Below, piece after piece: positions 9,581 through 17,557 of a stretch of 64,000 nt of DNA. The stretch is from an uncultured Dokdonia sp. (lineage in GTDB: Bacteria; Bacteroidota; Bacteroidia; Flavobacteriales; Flavobacteriaceae). The notes beneath the pieces are model-generated. The model did not search any database. It had not been told where the DNA came from and saw only the letters and a list, made by a program, of their open reading frames with translations. Position numbers and translations under genes: made by a program. The stretch covers positions 1-64,000 of the forward strand of contig NZ_CANLOB010000002.1 of assembly GCF_947492815.1 (NCBI RefSeq), in the 5' to 3' direction. Positions within the stretch are counted from its first letter, which is position 1. The number at the start of each line of letters is the position of its first letter.

Positions 9581-11134
9581 TTACTTCATCAAATGCGCAG
9601 GCTTGAGTAAGTCATTTACTGTTTTTACGGGATTGAATGTAATAAGAGGAACTTCTACAAAGATGGTATTCCAAAACGCCATAGCGCCATTCCAAAGACC
9701 AGGATGTTCTAGTGCTTTTATAGGTTTTCCTGCAACAGTTTTATGAGCGATAAATGCTGCTTTTGCATCTATAAATTTGGTAAGATCGTATTTTTTTCCT
9801 TTGTAATTTTTGACACCACACACAAGATCTACAGGGTTAAAATGAGTAGCTTTTGTTACAATACTTTGTTGATGTGGATTATTAGGATCTATTTGAACAC
9901 TTTCTACAATTTGAAGGCTAATACGACCACTTTCATGCTTTACCCAAAAAGGCCCACCACCAGGTTCTCCCTCATTTTTTACCATCCCACATACGCGTAT
10001 GGGTTTGTCAAGTTGTTCCCTGAGATACTCAATTTGATATTTTTGAGAGAATTTTTCAAAATCTCTCGCTAGTTTTAGACTAAACTCATTCTGTAGGAAA
10101 TGAACAATTTCTAAAATCTCTTTCTCAGAAATTTCGTGATCATCCATTTGTTGTAAGTAAGAAAAAGCCCGTTGCTGTAGTTTTAAAAGTTTTCCAGCAA
10201 GTACTTTTTTATAATAAGCAACTTCCTTCTCATAGGTATGTACAACGACATTATCTATATTTTTTATAAAAACAATATCAGCTTCTTGCTCATTAAGATT
10301 TTGGATTAATGAGCCATGACCTCCGGGTCTAAAAAGCATGCATCCGTCTTCTTTTCTAAAAGGCTCATTGTTTGTGGTTACTGCGATGGTATCTGTAGAA
10401 GGAGATTGAAAAGAATAGGTAATGTCAAATTGTGTTGCTGTTTTTTCTTCTATACGCTTTTGTGCTTTGGCAAACTGAGATTTGAATTTTTTATAGTGTG
10501 CTTTTGAAATCGTAAAGTGTAATCTGGCGGTGCCTTTTGTTTTAGCATAGAGTGCTGCTTCAAAAAGATGTTCTTCAAAGGCAGAGGCATTATGAGATTT
10601 GTATTTGTGAAATGGAAAAAGCCCTTTGGGTTTGTTTCCAAAGTTAAGACCTTCTTCTTCCAACATCATTTTTACAAACCGAATACGATTTACATCTACA
10701 TTGGTTTGATGCTTTTTACCGTACGTTTTTTTAAGCCTTTTACGAACTTTTTTATAAAAAGGAAAACTGTCTAGACCTACAAAAAACAGCCGTAAATCTT
10801 GTGCTTGTTTTCTATTAATGTAAGCATTTACAGTTTCTTTGGAAGAATCATAGTCTTCCATAAATTCAAATAAAAATTTGAACATACGAGTTGCGGCTCC
10901 GGAAGCAGGGATAAATTTGAGAAGGTCTAATGATTCTTTTTGCGCTTCAAAATAAGCGATAAATGTTTTTTCTTCTTCTTGTGTATAGGCATAGATACCA
11001 TGACCAATTATTGCGGGATCTCTTAAGTCTATATACGGTAATCCCTGTTTAAACAGTTCAATCTGGTTATGTACTTGTTCTTGAGTAATTCCTTTGTGTA
11101 AAAGTGCTTCGGTATCTTTTGGTGTAAAATTCAA
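9581..11134 (-). CDS. DUF4301 family protein
   Basis: A 517-residue protein of the DUF4301 family common in Bacteroidota. The motif FIPASGAATRMFKFLFEF near residue 80 resembles the nucleotide-binding loop of nucleotidyltransferases, so a sugar-nucleotidyl-type fold is likely; the reaction is not known to me. MLFRPGGHGSLIQNLNE in the middle is another strongly family-like stretch. The start is TTG and overlaps the kinase stop (TTGA), which points to translational coupling in a minus-strand operon. Its role beside thiamine-salvage genes is unclear and may be incidental. Confidence 0.8.
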   Translation of the reverse strand: MNFTPKDTEALLHKGITQEQVHNQIELFKQGLPYIDLRDPAIIGHGIYAYTQEEEKTFIAYFEAQKESLDLLKFIPASGAATRMFKFLFEFMEDYDSSKETVNAYINRKQAQDLRLFFVGLDSFPFYKKVRKRLKKTYGKKHQTNVDVNRIRFVKMMLEEEGLNFGNKPKGLFPFHKYKSHNASAFEEHLFEAALYAKTKGTARLHFTISKAHYKKFKSQFAKAQKRIEEKTATQFDITYSFQSPSTDTIAVTTNNEPFRKEDGCMLFRPGGHGSLIQNLNEQEADIVFIKNIDNVVVHTYEKEVAYYKKVLAGKLLKLQQRAFSYLQQMDDHEISEKEILEIVHFLQNEFSLKLARDFEKFSQKYQIEYLREQLDKPIRVCGMVKNEGEPGGGPFWVKHESGRISLQIVESVQIDPNNPHQQSIVTKATHFNPVDLVCGVKNYKGKKYDLTKFIDAKAAFIAHKTVAGKPIKALEHPGLWNGAMAFWNTIFVEVPLITFNPVKTVNDLLKPAHLMK

Positions 11135-11691
11135 GGCATTAATTTGTTTATCGTTTTTGTAGCAAGTTGCATACGCTCTTCTACTGAACCTTTTAACAAG
11201 ATATATGGTCTGTTATTGTGTTCTAACGCATTTTTAAAATGATCAAACATCTCTTGCCTTCGTTCTGGACGATCTCTTAAATCGTCTGCTTGCCAAGGCG
11301 TATCAATGTAGGTTAAAAGATACAAATCATAAGTATTTATTAGGGCATATTTTGTGAGTAAATTTGGAGACCAACCTTCATAATAAGCTTCGCTATAGAC
11401 TTTGGTAGTCAATAAATCGGTATCACAAATAATCATAGAAGGATTATTGAGTATTGCTTTGTTTTCAAGCTGCATTTGTCCAGCTGCAATAGGTAGTAAA
11501 TCTTTGGGCCTGCAAATTTTTTGTTCTTCGTCCCATAGTTTTTGAAGGTATTCTCTAGCATATTCAGGTACTAAGGGAGCATTATAATGCTGGGATAGCT
11601 TTCGCGAAAGCGTACTCTTCCCACTACTCTCTGGGCCAAAAAGGCAAATTCTTATGCTGTTGCTGGGCTGTTGTCTAAGTGTTTCTTCCAC
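11131..11691 (-). CDS. NadR-like nucleoside kinase (AAA/P-loop)
   Basis: A P-loop kinase of the type forming the ribosylnicotinamide kinase domain of NadR. Walker A is LFGPESSGKSTLS near residue 20, followed by VPEYAREYL, IICDTDLLTTKVYSE and a lid-like DDLRDRPERR. It has no nucleotidylyltransferase or DNA-binding domain. The GTG start at 11691 (then EETLRQQ) is chosen because upstream codons lie inside the transporter gene. It overlaps the PnuC-type gene by 40 bases. The classical partner of PnuC is such a kinase, phosphorylating the imported nucleoside. With a thiamine-binding gene and TPP riboswitch nearby, the substrate could be thiamine rather than nicotinamide riboside; this is inference. 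Confidence 0.82.
   Translation of the reverse strand: MEETLRQQPSNSIRICLFGPESSGKSTLSRKLSQHYNAPLVPEYAREYLQKLWDEEQKICRPKDLLPIAAGQMQLENKAILNNPSMIICDTDLLTTKVYSEAYYEGWSPNLLTKYALINTYDLYLLTYIDTPWQADDLRDRPERRQEMFDHFKNALEHNNRPYILLKGSVEERMQLATKTINKLMP
11598..11612. repeat. Iterated palindrome copy inside NadR-like gene
   Basis: GCTTTCGCGAAAGCG. Here the frame gives LSRK, just after the Walker A lysine and serine. Confidence 0.9.
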
Positions 11692-12281
11692 GCGATATGG
11701 CCTTGAATGGCTATGATTAGTAATATAATAAATTGAATACCTGTAAAGCCTAGTCCTTTTACAAAATACAAAGGTATAGATATGATGTTTGCTATAATCC
11801 AAAGCGACCAATGCTCTAACTTTTTATTTGCCATCAGCCACATGGCGGCAAAACAAAGACCTGTAGTAACAGTATCTATATAGTCTGTCCACTTATCAAA
11901 CTTGTTTTCGTAAAGATAAATAGCTACTACAAATAGCGCTGTTGAGATAAAGATAATGAGGGCTTTTCCAGTATCTTTTTTAGACATACGAGAAATAGCT
12001 AATGGTGTTCCATTTTTTATTTGTAACCAGGTATACCAGCCATAAATACTCATTAAGGTGTAATAAATGTTAATAATCACCTCGCCGTATAATTCAAAAA
12101 AATTACAGAGATACACAAAGATCACAGTACTTATTATTCCTAAAGGATATACGAGAATGTTCTCTCGTTTTCCAAACCAAACACCTACCACACCAAAAAT
12201 GACAGCAATTATTTCTAATATTATGTTTAAGGTTGTGGCCTCTTGGTAAGGTGCTAAGAAGAAATCAAAAATCTGGGACAT
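11652..12281 (-). CDS. PnuC/PnuT-type vitamin transporter
   Basis: A 209-residue membrane protein with about seven hydrophobic segments, of the PnuC family, which facilitates diffusion of nicotinamide riboside or, in the PnuT branch, thiamine. Family features include FGVVGVWFGKRENILVYP, the helix IINIYYTLMSIYGWYTW and DYIDTVTTGLCFAAMWLM. An upstream ATG at 12305 exists; ATG at 12281 (MSQIFDFFLAPYQ) fits homologues better and overlaps the preceding gene by only 17 bases. The tight overlaps with a thiamine-binding protein and a kinase argue for thiamine import with trapping by phosphorylation. Confidence 0.88.
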   Translation of the reverse strand: MSQIFDFFLAPYQEATTLNIILEIIAVIFGVVGVWFGKRENILVYPLGIISTVIFVYLCNFFELYGEVIINIYYTLMSIYGWYTWLQIKNGTPLAISRMSKKDTGKALIIFISTALFVVAIYLYENKFDKWTDYIDTVTTGLCFAAMWLMANKKLEHWSLWIIANIISIPLYFVKGLGFTGIQFIILLIIAIQGHIAWKKHLDNSPATA

Positions 12282-12525
12282 AATCGCTACGATCTGTTTT
12301 AACAATTTTTAGTTGAAATAATCCAATATCTATATTGGAAAAGCTTTCTTTTATTTCTTTGGTAAGCATGTGCATCACTGCATCATACTCTCCGTATACT
12401 TGAGTAGATAACGGATTTTCTAATACGGTAAGACCTGAAGCTCTTAGTTGTTTGATAAAAGCTGTAATGGGAGGTTCGTAATTGTCTTGTAAAGGCGTAA
12501 AGGTAAGTTCTACAGATATATTCAT
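12265..12525 (-). CDS. Thiamine-binding protein, YkoF/MTH1187-like
   Basis: An 86-residue cytoplasmic protein resembling the small ferredoxin-fold family (DUF77/YkoF-like) that binds thiamine or related compounds: MNISVELTFTPL, then ENPLSTQVYGEYDAVM and a C-terminal VKTDRSDYVPDF. It is the first gene of the thiamine block, before the PnuC-type transporter and kinase. It may buffer thiamine or act as a sensor. The family match is from memory of similar flavobacterial proteins. Confidence 0.65.
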   Translation of the reverse strand: MNISVELTFTPLQDNYEPPITAFIKQLRASGLTVLENPLSTQVYGEYDAVMHMLTKEIKESFSNIDIGLFQLKIVKTDRSDYVPDF

Positions 12526-12528
12526 GGT

Positions 12529-12548
12529 ATTCCCGTGAAAACGGGAAT
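12529..12548. repeat. Short inverted repeat between genes
   Basis: ATTCCCGT / ACGGGAAT with a GAAA loop. There is no T-run, so it looks like a small dispersed hairpin (or an mRNA processing site) rather than a terminator. Confidence 0.6.
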
Positions 12549-12583
12549 CTCACCCGATTGCACTTATTTTTTATTAGTATTAG

Positions 12584-13543
12584 TTATTCTTCAAATACGT
12601 GAAATGTGGCTCCCATTCCATAATTACGAGAACCTGATTTAATAAGATTTGAATTTTCGTTGTATGTTTTATCAAATACTTGCCATTTCTTATTGTTTAA
12701 GAAAATACGACGCACATATGTTTTTTGATTGCTTAGTTCGTTGGTAAATGGCAATAAGGGTCTAAAAGCGGTTGATATTTTTTTAACACCGCGTTTTGTT
12801 GGGATTTCGCGGTATTTTTTTGACTGAATTAACTTCCCCTTATCATCTGCATATCCTAATACTTGAAGTGAAGCAAAAATACCTTCTTCAGGAATAAAGA
12901 TTTGTTTGGATTGAATATTGAGTTCAAATACTTTTTCAGCCTCTTGATTGATCGCAAAAATGATTTTTTCATGTGCTATTGCTTTGCCAGGTAATCCGTT
13001 GTCATTTTCATAAAACTGAATTCTAAAGATAGTAGCAAACTTCCCTTTTCCTTTAGACTTATATTTTGTTTCTGCATTTATGGGAAGCATGAGTTTTGCA
13101 ATACGAGTAGACTTTCCTTCATATCGATTAAAAAGTACGGCTACTTCGCTCTCTACAGTAGGTAACCAAGAGGTATGAATATCTTCGTGGGTGATCTGTT
13201 TTTTCTTTTTGGTTTTATATTTCCCTCGTTTAGGAGCGGTTACAATCACTTCAGAAAGCTGACTCGCTTCTGGTTGTAATGCAATAATTGCAGGGATATT
13301 ATTGGTGCTAAATCCTTCTTCTTTAAATCCAATTGCCGAAATATGTAACGAATCGATATCTGCATATTTTGCTTTCGGGAAATCAAAGACGCCGTCTTCA
13401 CCTGCAAAGGTACCTTTGCCATCTCCAAATGAAATGGTGGCAAAAGAAACAGGAGTTTTTGTTTCGGCATCTATGACCTGAAATTTTTGAGCAAATGCAG
13501 TAAGTGGTATGAGTAGGAATAAAAGGGCAATGTGTAGTTTCAT
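12584..13543 (-). CDS. Carboxypeptidase-regulatory-like surface protein
   Basis: A 319-residue exported protein. The signal peptide is MKLHIALLFLLIPLTAFAQ, followed by a CarboxypepD_reg-like domain at about residues 20-105 (FQVIDAETKTPVSFATISF ... ALQPEASQLSEVIVTAPK). The SEVIVTA ending is the usual link to a TonB plug, but no plug or barrel follows; the C-terminal 200 residues are of unknown fold. Such proteins are probably periplasmic or outer-membrane associated. The function is not known. A gap of only 58 bases separates it from the thiamine-binding gene on the same strand. Confidence 0.75.
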   Translation of the reverse strand: MKLHIALLFLLIPLTAFAQKFQVIDAETKTPVSFATISFGDGKGTFAGEDGVFDFPKAKYADIDSLHISAIGFKEEGFSTNNIPAIIALQPEASQLSEVIVTAPKRGKYKTKKKKQITHEDIHTSWLPTVESEVAVLFNRYEGKSTRIAKLMLPINAETKYKSKGKGKFATIFRIQFYENDNGLPGKAIAHEKIIFAINQEAEKVFELNIQSKQIFIPEEGIFASLQVLGYADDKGKLIQSKKYREIPTKRGVKKISTAFRPLLPFTNELSNQKTYVRRIFLNNKKWQVFDKTYNENSNLIKSGSRNYGMGATFHVFEE

Positions 13544-13570
13544 ACTATAAAAATAGGACTTTCTAAGTGA

Positions 13571-14284
13571 TTAAAGGGCATTCCAAGTATCCTCTTCAAA
13601 AGCAGTGCCAATAACGACCATGGTTGCTCCAGCATCATAAACATCTTGCATTACTTGTTCAGAGCGGATACCTCCGCCTACTAATAAAGGAATTGTTATG
13701 GCTTCTCGAACGGCTTTGATAATCGCCAAAGAAACAGGTTTTTGAGCCCCACTTCCTGCTTCTAGATAGATGCATTTCTTGCCTAAATACTGTCCAGCAA
13801 GTGCGGTGCTTACAATGGCAGGGATATCATTTTGAGGCATAGGTGCCGTATTGCTTACGCGTTGTACGGCTGTTTTTTTGCCGCCGTCTATAAGAATATA
13901 CCCCGTAGGAATGACTTCTAGATTGCTTTTCTGAATAGAAGAAGCGCCTTTTACTTGTTGTCCAATTAGATATTCCGGATTGCGTCCAGAGAGGAGTGAT
14001 AAAAATAAAATACCATCGGCTTCAGGTGTAATTTGGGTATAATCACCAGGAAATAGCATTACTGGCAATGTAGAAAGTTCTTTTAATATATGTACCACCG
14101 CTTCTATGTGTTGCGAGGCGTTAGAACTGCCTCCTACTAAAAAATGGGTGGCTTGGGATGGGATTTTTTCTAGGTACGCTTTCGCGAAAGCGTACTCAGT
14201 CACAAATTTATCAGGATCGATAAGAATCGCTAGTAAGGATTTTCCTTGTACTTGGGCAGTGTGTATATCTTGGTACAGATTCAT
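13571..14284 (-). CDS. Geranylgeranylglyceryl phosphate synthase-like (PcrB/GGGPS)
   Basis: A 237-residue TIM-barrel prenyltransferase that joins a polyprenyl diphosphate to sn-glycerol-1-phosphate. Seen: LLAILIDPDKF at the first strand, THFLVGGSSN, YLEAGSGA and the phosphate-binding end IPLLVGGGIRS with ATMVVIGTAFEED. Bacteroidota carry the group II form, whose product is an ether lipid precursor of uncertain use. A palindrome copy encodes YAFAKAY near residue 31. The gene lies 27 bases upstream of the preceding surface-protein gene, on the same strand. Confidence 0.92.
   Translation of the reverse strand: MNLYQDIHTAQVQGKSLLAILIDPDKFVTEYAFAKAYLEKIPSQATHFLVGGSSNASQHIEAVVHILKELSTLPVMLFPGDYTQITPEADGILFLSLLSGRNPEYLIGQQVKGASSIQKSNLEVIPTGYILIDGGKKTAVQRVSNTAPMPQNDIPAIVSTALAGQYLGKKCIYLEAGSGAQKPVSLAIIKAVREAITIPLLVGGGIRSEQVMQDVYDAGATMVVIGTAFEEDTWNAL
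14174..14195. repeat. Iterated palindrome copy inside GGGPS gene
   Basis: A perfect 22-bp palindrome from GTACGCTTTCG to its mirror. It encodes AFAKA on the minus strand. Confidence 0.92.
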
Positions 14285-14352
14285 CTGCGGCGAAAATACG
14301 GAATAAGCTTCATACAGATTTAAGTTCTAAACCAACAATCATTAATCCCTAA

Positions 14353-14976
14353 TCAAAACGCATACACACACGTAAAACCTTCAAATTCTAGAAAAAAGAT
14401 ATTATAGGAAGAAGTTTTGGTATTATAGGTGACACTTGCGGTGGTTTTTGCGTCATCAAAGTAGAAATCTTGTACATCAATATGTTTTAAAAAACTCAAC
14501 CCTTCTTGAGCGTACAACTTATATAAAGACTCTTTAGCACCCCATACGATAGTGAGTTTTCTAACAATAGCTTCGGTATTTGCAAGTGTTCTATATTCTT
14601 CAAGGGGTGTGAATTTATGTGCAATACGCATTATTTTATCACGTTGCATTTCTATATCAATACCCACTTCTTGATCACTCACAATAATTCCTGAAAAGGT
14701 AAAAGAGTGTGTGATAGAAATACATTTACCATCTTTAAGATGCGGTTTTCCTTGTGCATCGTAATACAAATCAAAATCAGTATACCCAGCTTCGGCTAGT
14801 AAATGGCGTACACTCATAAAGCCTCGTTGGTGTAATTCAGACTTCATTCCATCTACACGTTGCTGGCAGTGATCGGTGAGTTTTATATTTCGCGAAAGCG
14901 TAGAAATATCCTCTTCTATCTTCCAAATATAGACGGTTGTATGTGGGTTTATTGTTATTGTTTTGTAAAGAGGCAT
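14353..14976 (-). CDS. 4'-phosphopantetheinyl transferase superfamily protein
   Basis: A 207-residue Sfp-type enzyme that moves phosphopantetheine from CoA to a serine of carrier proteins. The diagnostic motifs are present: VGIDIEMQRDKI (metal-binding GxD near residue 106) and WGAKESLYKLY near residue 150, with KPHLKDGKCISITHS before them. It may activate the fatty-acid acyl carrier protein or a secondary-metabolite carrier. It is divergent from ahcY, with only 60 bases between starts. A degenerate palindrome copy encodes LSRN near residue 27. Confidence 0.9.
   Translation of the reverse strand: MPLYKTITINPHTTVYIWKIEEDISTLSRNIKLTDHCQQRVDGMKSELHQRGFMSVRHLLAEAGYTDFDLYYDAQGKPHLKDGKCISITHSFTFSGIIVSDQEVGIDIEMQRDKIMRIAHKFTPLEEYRTLANTEAIVRKLTIVWGAKESLYKLYAQEGLSFLKHIDVQDFYFDDAKTTASVTYNTKTSSYNIFFLEFEGFTCVYAF
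14888..14902. repeat. Degenerate palindrome copy
   Basis: TTTCGCGAAAGCGTA: the right half and centre of the iterated palindrome are intact and the left arm is lost. Confidence 0.6.
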
Positions 14977-14996
14977 GAGAACTGTAAGATATTACG

Positions 14997-15004
14997 TAAT
15001 TTTG
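14997..15004 (+). promoter_or_regulatory. Probable -7 box of ahcY
   Basis: TAATTTTG matches TAnnTTTG exactly, 33 bases before the ahcY ATG. No convincing TTG lies at the ideal distance, so this is a partial match. Confidence 0.4.
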
Positions 15005-15036
15005 CACGCAATTTGCTATAATCAAAGATACTAATA

Positions 15037-16353
15037 ATGAGTACAAAAACAGCACCGTACGTACCGTACAAAGTAAAAGATATTTCATTGGCAGCTTGGG
15101 GCCGTAAAGAAATTGAGCTTGCAGAAGCAGAAATGCCAGGATTAATGTCTCTTCGTGAAGAGTATAAAGATGAGCAGCCTCTTAAAGGAGCGCGTATTGC
15201 TGGATGTCTTCACATGACGATTCAGACAGCCGTATTAATTGAAACATTACAAGCATTAGGCGCTGAGGTAACTTGGAGTTCTTGTAATATATTTTCTACA
15301 CAAGATCAGGCAGCAGCAGCTATAGCAGATGCTGGAATTCCAGTATATGCTTGGAAAGGAATGAATGAAGAAGAATTTGATTGGTGTATCGAGCAAACAC
15401 TTTTCTTTGGAGAAGATCGTAAGCCATTAAATATGATTCTTGATGATGGAGGAGATCTTACCAATATGGTTTTAGATCGTTACCCAGAATTAGTAGGTGA
15501 TATCAAAGGACTTTCTGAAGAAACAACTACAGGAGTTCACCGTTTATACGAGCGTATGAAAAACGGAACACTTCCTATGCCTGCGATTAATGTAAACGAT
15601 TCTGTTACAAAATCGAAGTTTGACAATAAGTATGGATGTCGTGAGAGTGCAGTAGATGCTATACGTCGTGCTACAGATACTATGTTAGCAGGAAAACGCG
15701 TTGTAGTATGTGGATATGGTGATGTAGGAAAAGGTACTGCTGCTTCTTTTAAAGGAGCAGGTTCTATCGTAACTGTTACTGAAATTGATCCTATCTGTGC
15801 GTTACAAGCCGCAATGGACGGTTTTGAAGTGAAAAGACTTGAAAATGTAGTAGGAAATGCAGATGTTGTCATTACAACAACTGGAAATAAAGATATCATT
15901 CAAGCACGTCATTTTGAAGCAATGCGTGATAAAGTAATCGTTTGTAATATTGGTCACTTTGATAATGAGATCGATATGGCTTGGTTAAATGATACACATG
16001 GAGCTACAAAAGATGAAATCAAACCACAGGTAGATAAGTATACTGTAAACGGAAAAGATATCATCGTACTTGCAGAGGGTCGTTTAGTAAACTTAGGATG
16101 TGCAACAGGACACCCAAGTTTTGTAATGAGTAACTCATTTACAAACCAAACACTAGCACAAATAGAGCTTTGGAATAACAGTGATAACTATAAGAATGAA
16201 GTATATATGCTTCCTAAGCATTTGGATGAAAAAGTGGCTGCTTTACACCTTGCACGTCTTGGAGCAGAGTTAGAAACACTTCGTCCAGATCAAGCTGAGT
16301 ATATTGGAGTAACTGTAGAAGGACCATTTAAGCCTGAGTATTACAGATATTAA
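15037..16353 (+). CDS. ahcY: Adenosylhomocysteinase
   Basis: A 438-residue enzyme that hydrolyses S-adenosylhomocysteine to adenosine and homocysteine, relieving inhibition of methyltransferases. Very strong family sequence: [50 protein letters not shown], the NAD-binding [29 protein letters not shown] and a C-terminus FKPEYYRY. Length is normal. It is followed by a strong terminator and is probably monocistronic. Codon use is that of a well-expressed gene. Confidence 0.98.
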   Translation: MSTKTAPYVPYKVKDISLAAWGRKEIELAEAEMPGLMSLREEYKDEQPLKGARIAGCLHMTIQTAVLIETLQALGAEVTWSSCNIFSTQDQAAAAIADAGIPVYAWKGMNEEEFDWCIEQTLFFGEDRKPLNMILDDGGDLTNMVLDRYPELVGDIKGLSEETTTGVHRLYERMKNGTLPMPAINVNDSVTKSKFDNKYGCRESAVDAIRRATDTMLAGKRVVVCGYGDVGKGTAASFKGAGSIVTVTEIDPICALQAAMDGFEVKRLENVVGNADVVITTTGNKDIIQARHFEAMRDKVIVCNIGHFDNEIDMAWLNDTHGATKDEIKPQVDKYTVNGKDIIVLAEGRLVNLGCATGHPSFVMSNSFTNQTLAQIELWNNSDNYKNEVYMLPKHLDEKVAALHLARLGAELETLRPDQAEYIGVTVEGPFKPEYYRY

Positions 16354-16373
16354 TCTGAATATAAATATACACT

Positions 16374-16386
16374 CGCTTTCGCGAAA
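16374..16386. repeat. Degenerate palindrome copy downstream of ahcY
   Basis: CGCTTTCGCGAAA: left arm and centre of the iterated palindrome, just before the terminator. Confidence 0.55.
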
Positions 16387-16392
16387 AATTAT

Positions 16393-16422
16393 AAAAAACC
16401 CATACACTCGTATGGGTTTTTT
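16393..16422 (+). terminator. ahcY terminator
   Basis: AAAAACCCATAC / GTATGGGTTTTTT with a 4-base loop, followed by T residues. Confidence 0.9.
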
Positions 16423-16461
16423 GAACAAAACAACGTTTAATTTTTAATACATTGATTTTCT

Positions 16462-16959
16462 ATGAAAAATGCTTTTTTTAAATGCACATTATTACTTTTT
16501 GCATTCGTACTAGTAGCTTCTTGTAGTAGTGATGATAGTGGCCCAGCCGAAGCGCCTCCAGTAAAACTTAGAGCTTCTGTTAATGGCACAAACATAAGAA
16601 CAGATAATGTGACAGCAACCCTTTCTAACAATGGAAGAAGGTTGTCTATAGTAGCGCCTACAGAATTAGGGCAGCTTGTTATTACTATTGGTTCTAATGA
16701 TCCAGATGCTCCTGAAATAACAGCACAAACATATTTGGTAGATGATACAGGAAACGTAGAAATTAGAATTTCTTCAGCAGATAGTAATTTTACATCTACT
16801 CCAGAACTAGGCGGAGGTGTTACAATTTCTGAAATAAATACGCAAGAAATGACCCTTTTTGGTTCTTTTGCAGGAACTATTGTAAGTGCTTCTGATAGTG
16901 ATAGTATCTTATCAATAACGAATGGAGCACTTTTTAATGTGAACTTCATAGTGCAATAA
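16462..16959 (+). CDS. Small lipoprotein (DUF6252-like)
   Basis: A 165-residue exported lipoprotein. The signal peptide ends in VLVASCSSDDSG, a lipobox followed by acidic residues as in Bacteroidota surface lipoproteins. The rest is a compact beta-rich domain (RASVNGTNIRTDNVTATL ... TISEINTQEMTLFGSF) resembling the DUF6252 lipoproteins. The function is unknown. It is a single gene between two strong terminators. Confidence 0.75.
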   Translation: MKNAFFKCTLLLFAFVLVASCSSDDSGPAEAPPVKLRASVNGTNIRTDNVTATLSNNGRRLSIVAPTELGQLVITIGSNDPDAPEITAQTYLVDDTGNVEIRISSADSNFTSTPELGGGVTISEINTQEMTLFGSFAGTIVSASDSDSILSITNGALFNVNFIVQ

Positions 16960-16986
16960 TATACTACAGGTATTGCCTTTAGATTA

Positions 16987-17015
16987 AAAACCCCACTTCA
17001 ATGAAGTGGGGTTTT
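16987..17015. terminator. Bidirectional terminator
   Basis: AAAACCCCACTTCA / TGAAGTGGGGTTTT, nearly without loop, lies between the convergent lipoprotein and Lrp genes. Confidence 0.9.
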
Positions 17016-17056
17016 GTATTTTTAAGAGTATACGATACCCGTAGACTGTTTTAAAA

Positions 17057-17527
17057 CTATATCTTAATCTGTCTGTCTATTTGTTGATCTAAAGAAATAA
17101 AGGTTTCTGTTCGAGAAACGCCATCAATCGCTTGAATTTTTTTATTTAGTAAATTCATGAGGTCCTCATTATTCTTACATAGAATTTTAATAAGAATAGA
17201 CCAGTTTCCAGTTGTATAATGACATTCTATTACTTCTGGAATATCTTCCAGCTGTCGAACAGCGCGAGCATTATTTGCAGCCCTATCCAGATACACTCCT
17301 ATAAAAGCCATAGTACGGTATCCTAAAACTTTAGGGTCGATGATAAATTTTGATCCAGCTAGGAGACCTGATTTTTCTAGTTTGCGTAATCGCTGATGGA
17401 TTGCTGCTCCAGAGATACCTACTTTACGTGCAATTTCAAGAATAGGTTTACGTGCATCTTTCATAAGTTGACGCAAGATGATCTTGTCTATTCCATCTAT
17501 GATGAGTTCGTCGTTTTTAATTTTCAA
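17057..17527 (-). CDS. Lrp/AsnC family transcriptional regulator
   Basis: A 156-residue regulator. Residues about 10-60 form the winged helix-turn-helix (IDKIILRQLMKDARK, ISGAAIHQRLRKLEKSGLL) and about 75-150 the RAM ligand domain (GVYLDRA, VIECHYTTGNWSILIKI). Such proteins usually sense amino acids. Nearby targets are not evident from the sequence. Immediately upstream on the same strand is the tail-anchored ParB-like gene, 30 bases away. Confidence 0.92.
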   Translation of the reverse strand: MKIKNDELIIDGIDKIILRQLMKDARKPILEIARKVGISGAAIHQRLRKLEKSGLLAGSKFIIDPKVLGYRTMAFIGVYLDRAANNARAVRQLEDIPEVIECHYTTGNWSILIKILCKNNEDLMNLLNKKIQAIDGVSRTETFISLDQQIDRQIKI

Positions 17528-17557
17528 ATCAGTCGTATTTTAAAATGGGTTATATGT

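Noticed and set aside
15537..15899. Minus-strand frame opposite ahcY
   Set aside because: ahcY is certain over this region and the antisense frame resembles no protein.
16437..16949. Long minus-strand frame opposite the lipoprotein gene
   Set aside because: The plus-strand frame has a signal peptide with lipobox and a terminator after it; the minus frame has a Ser/Val/Pro-rich antisense composition.
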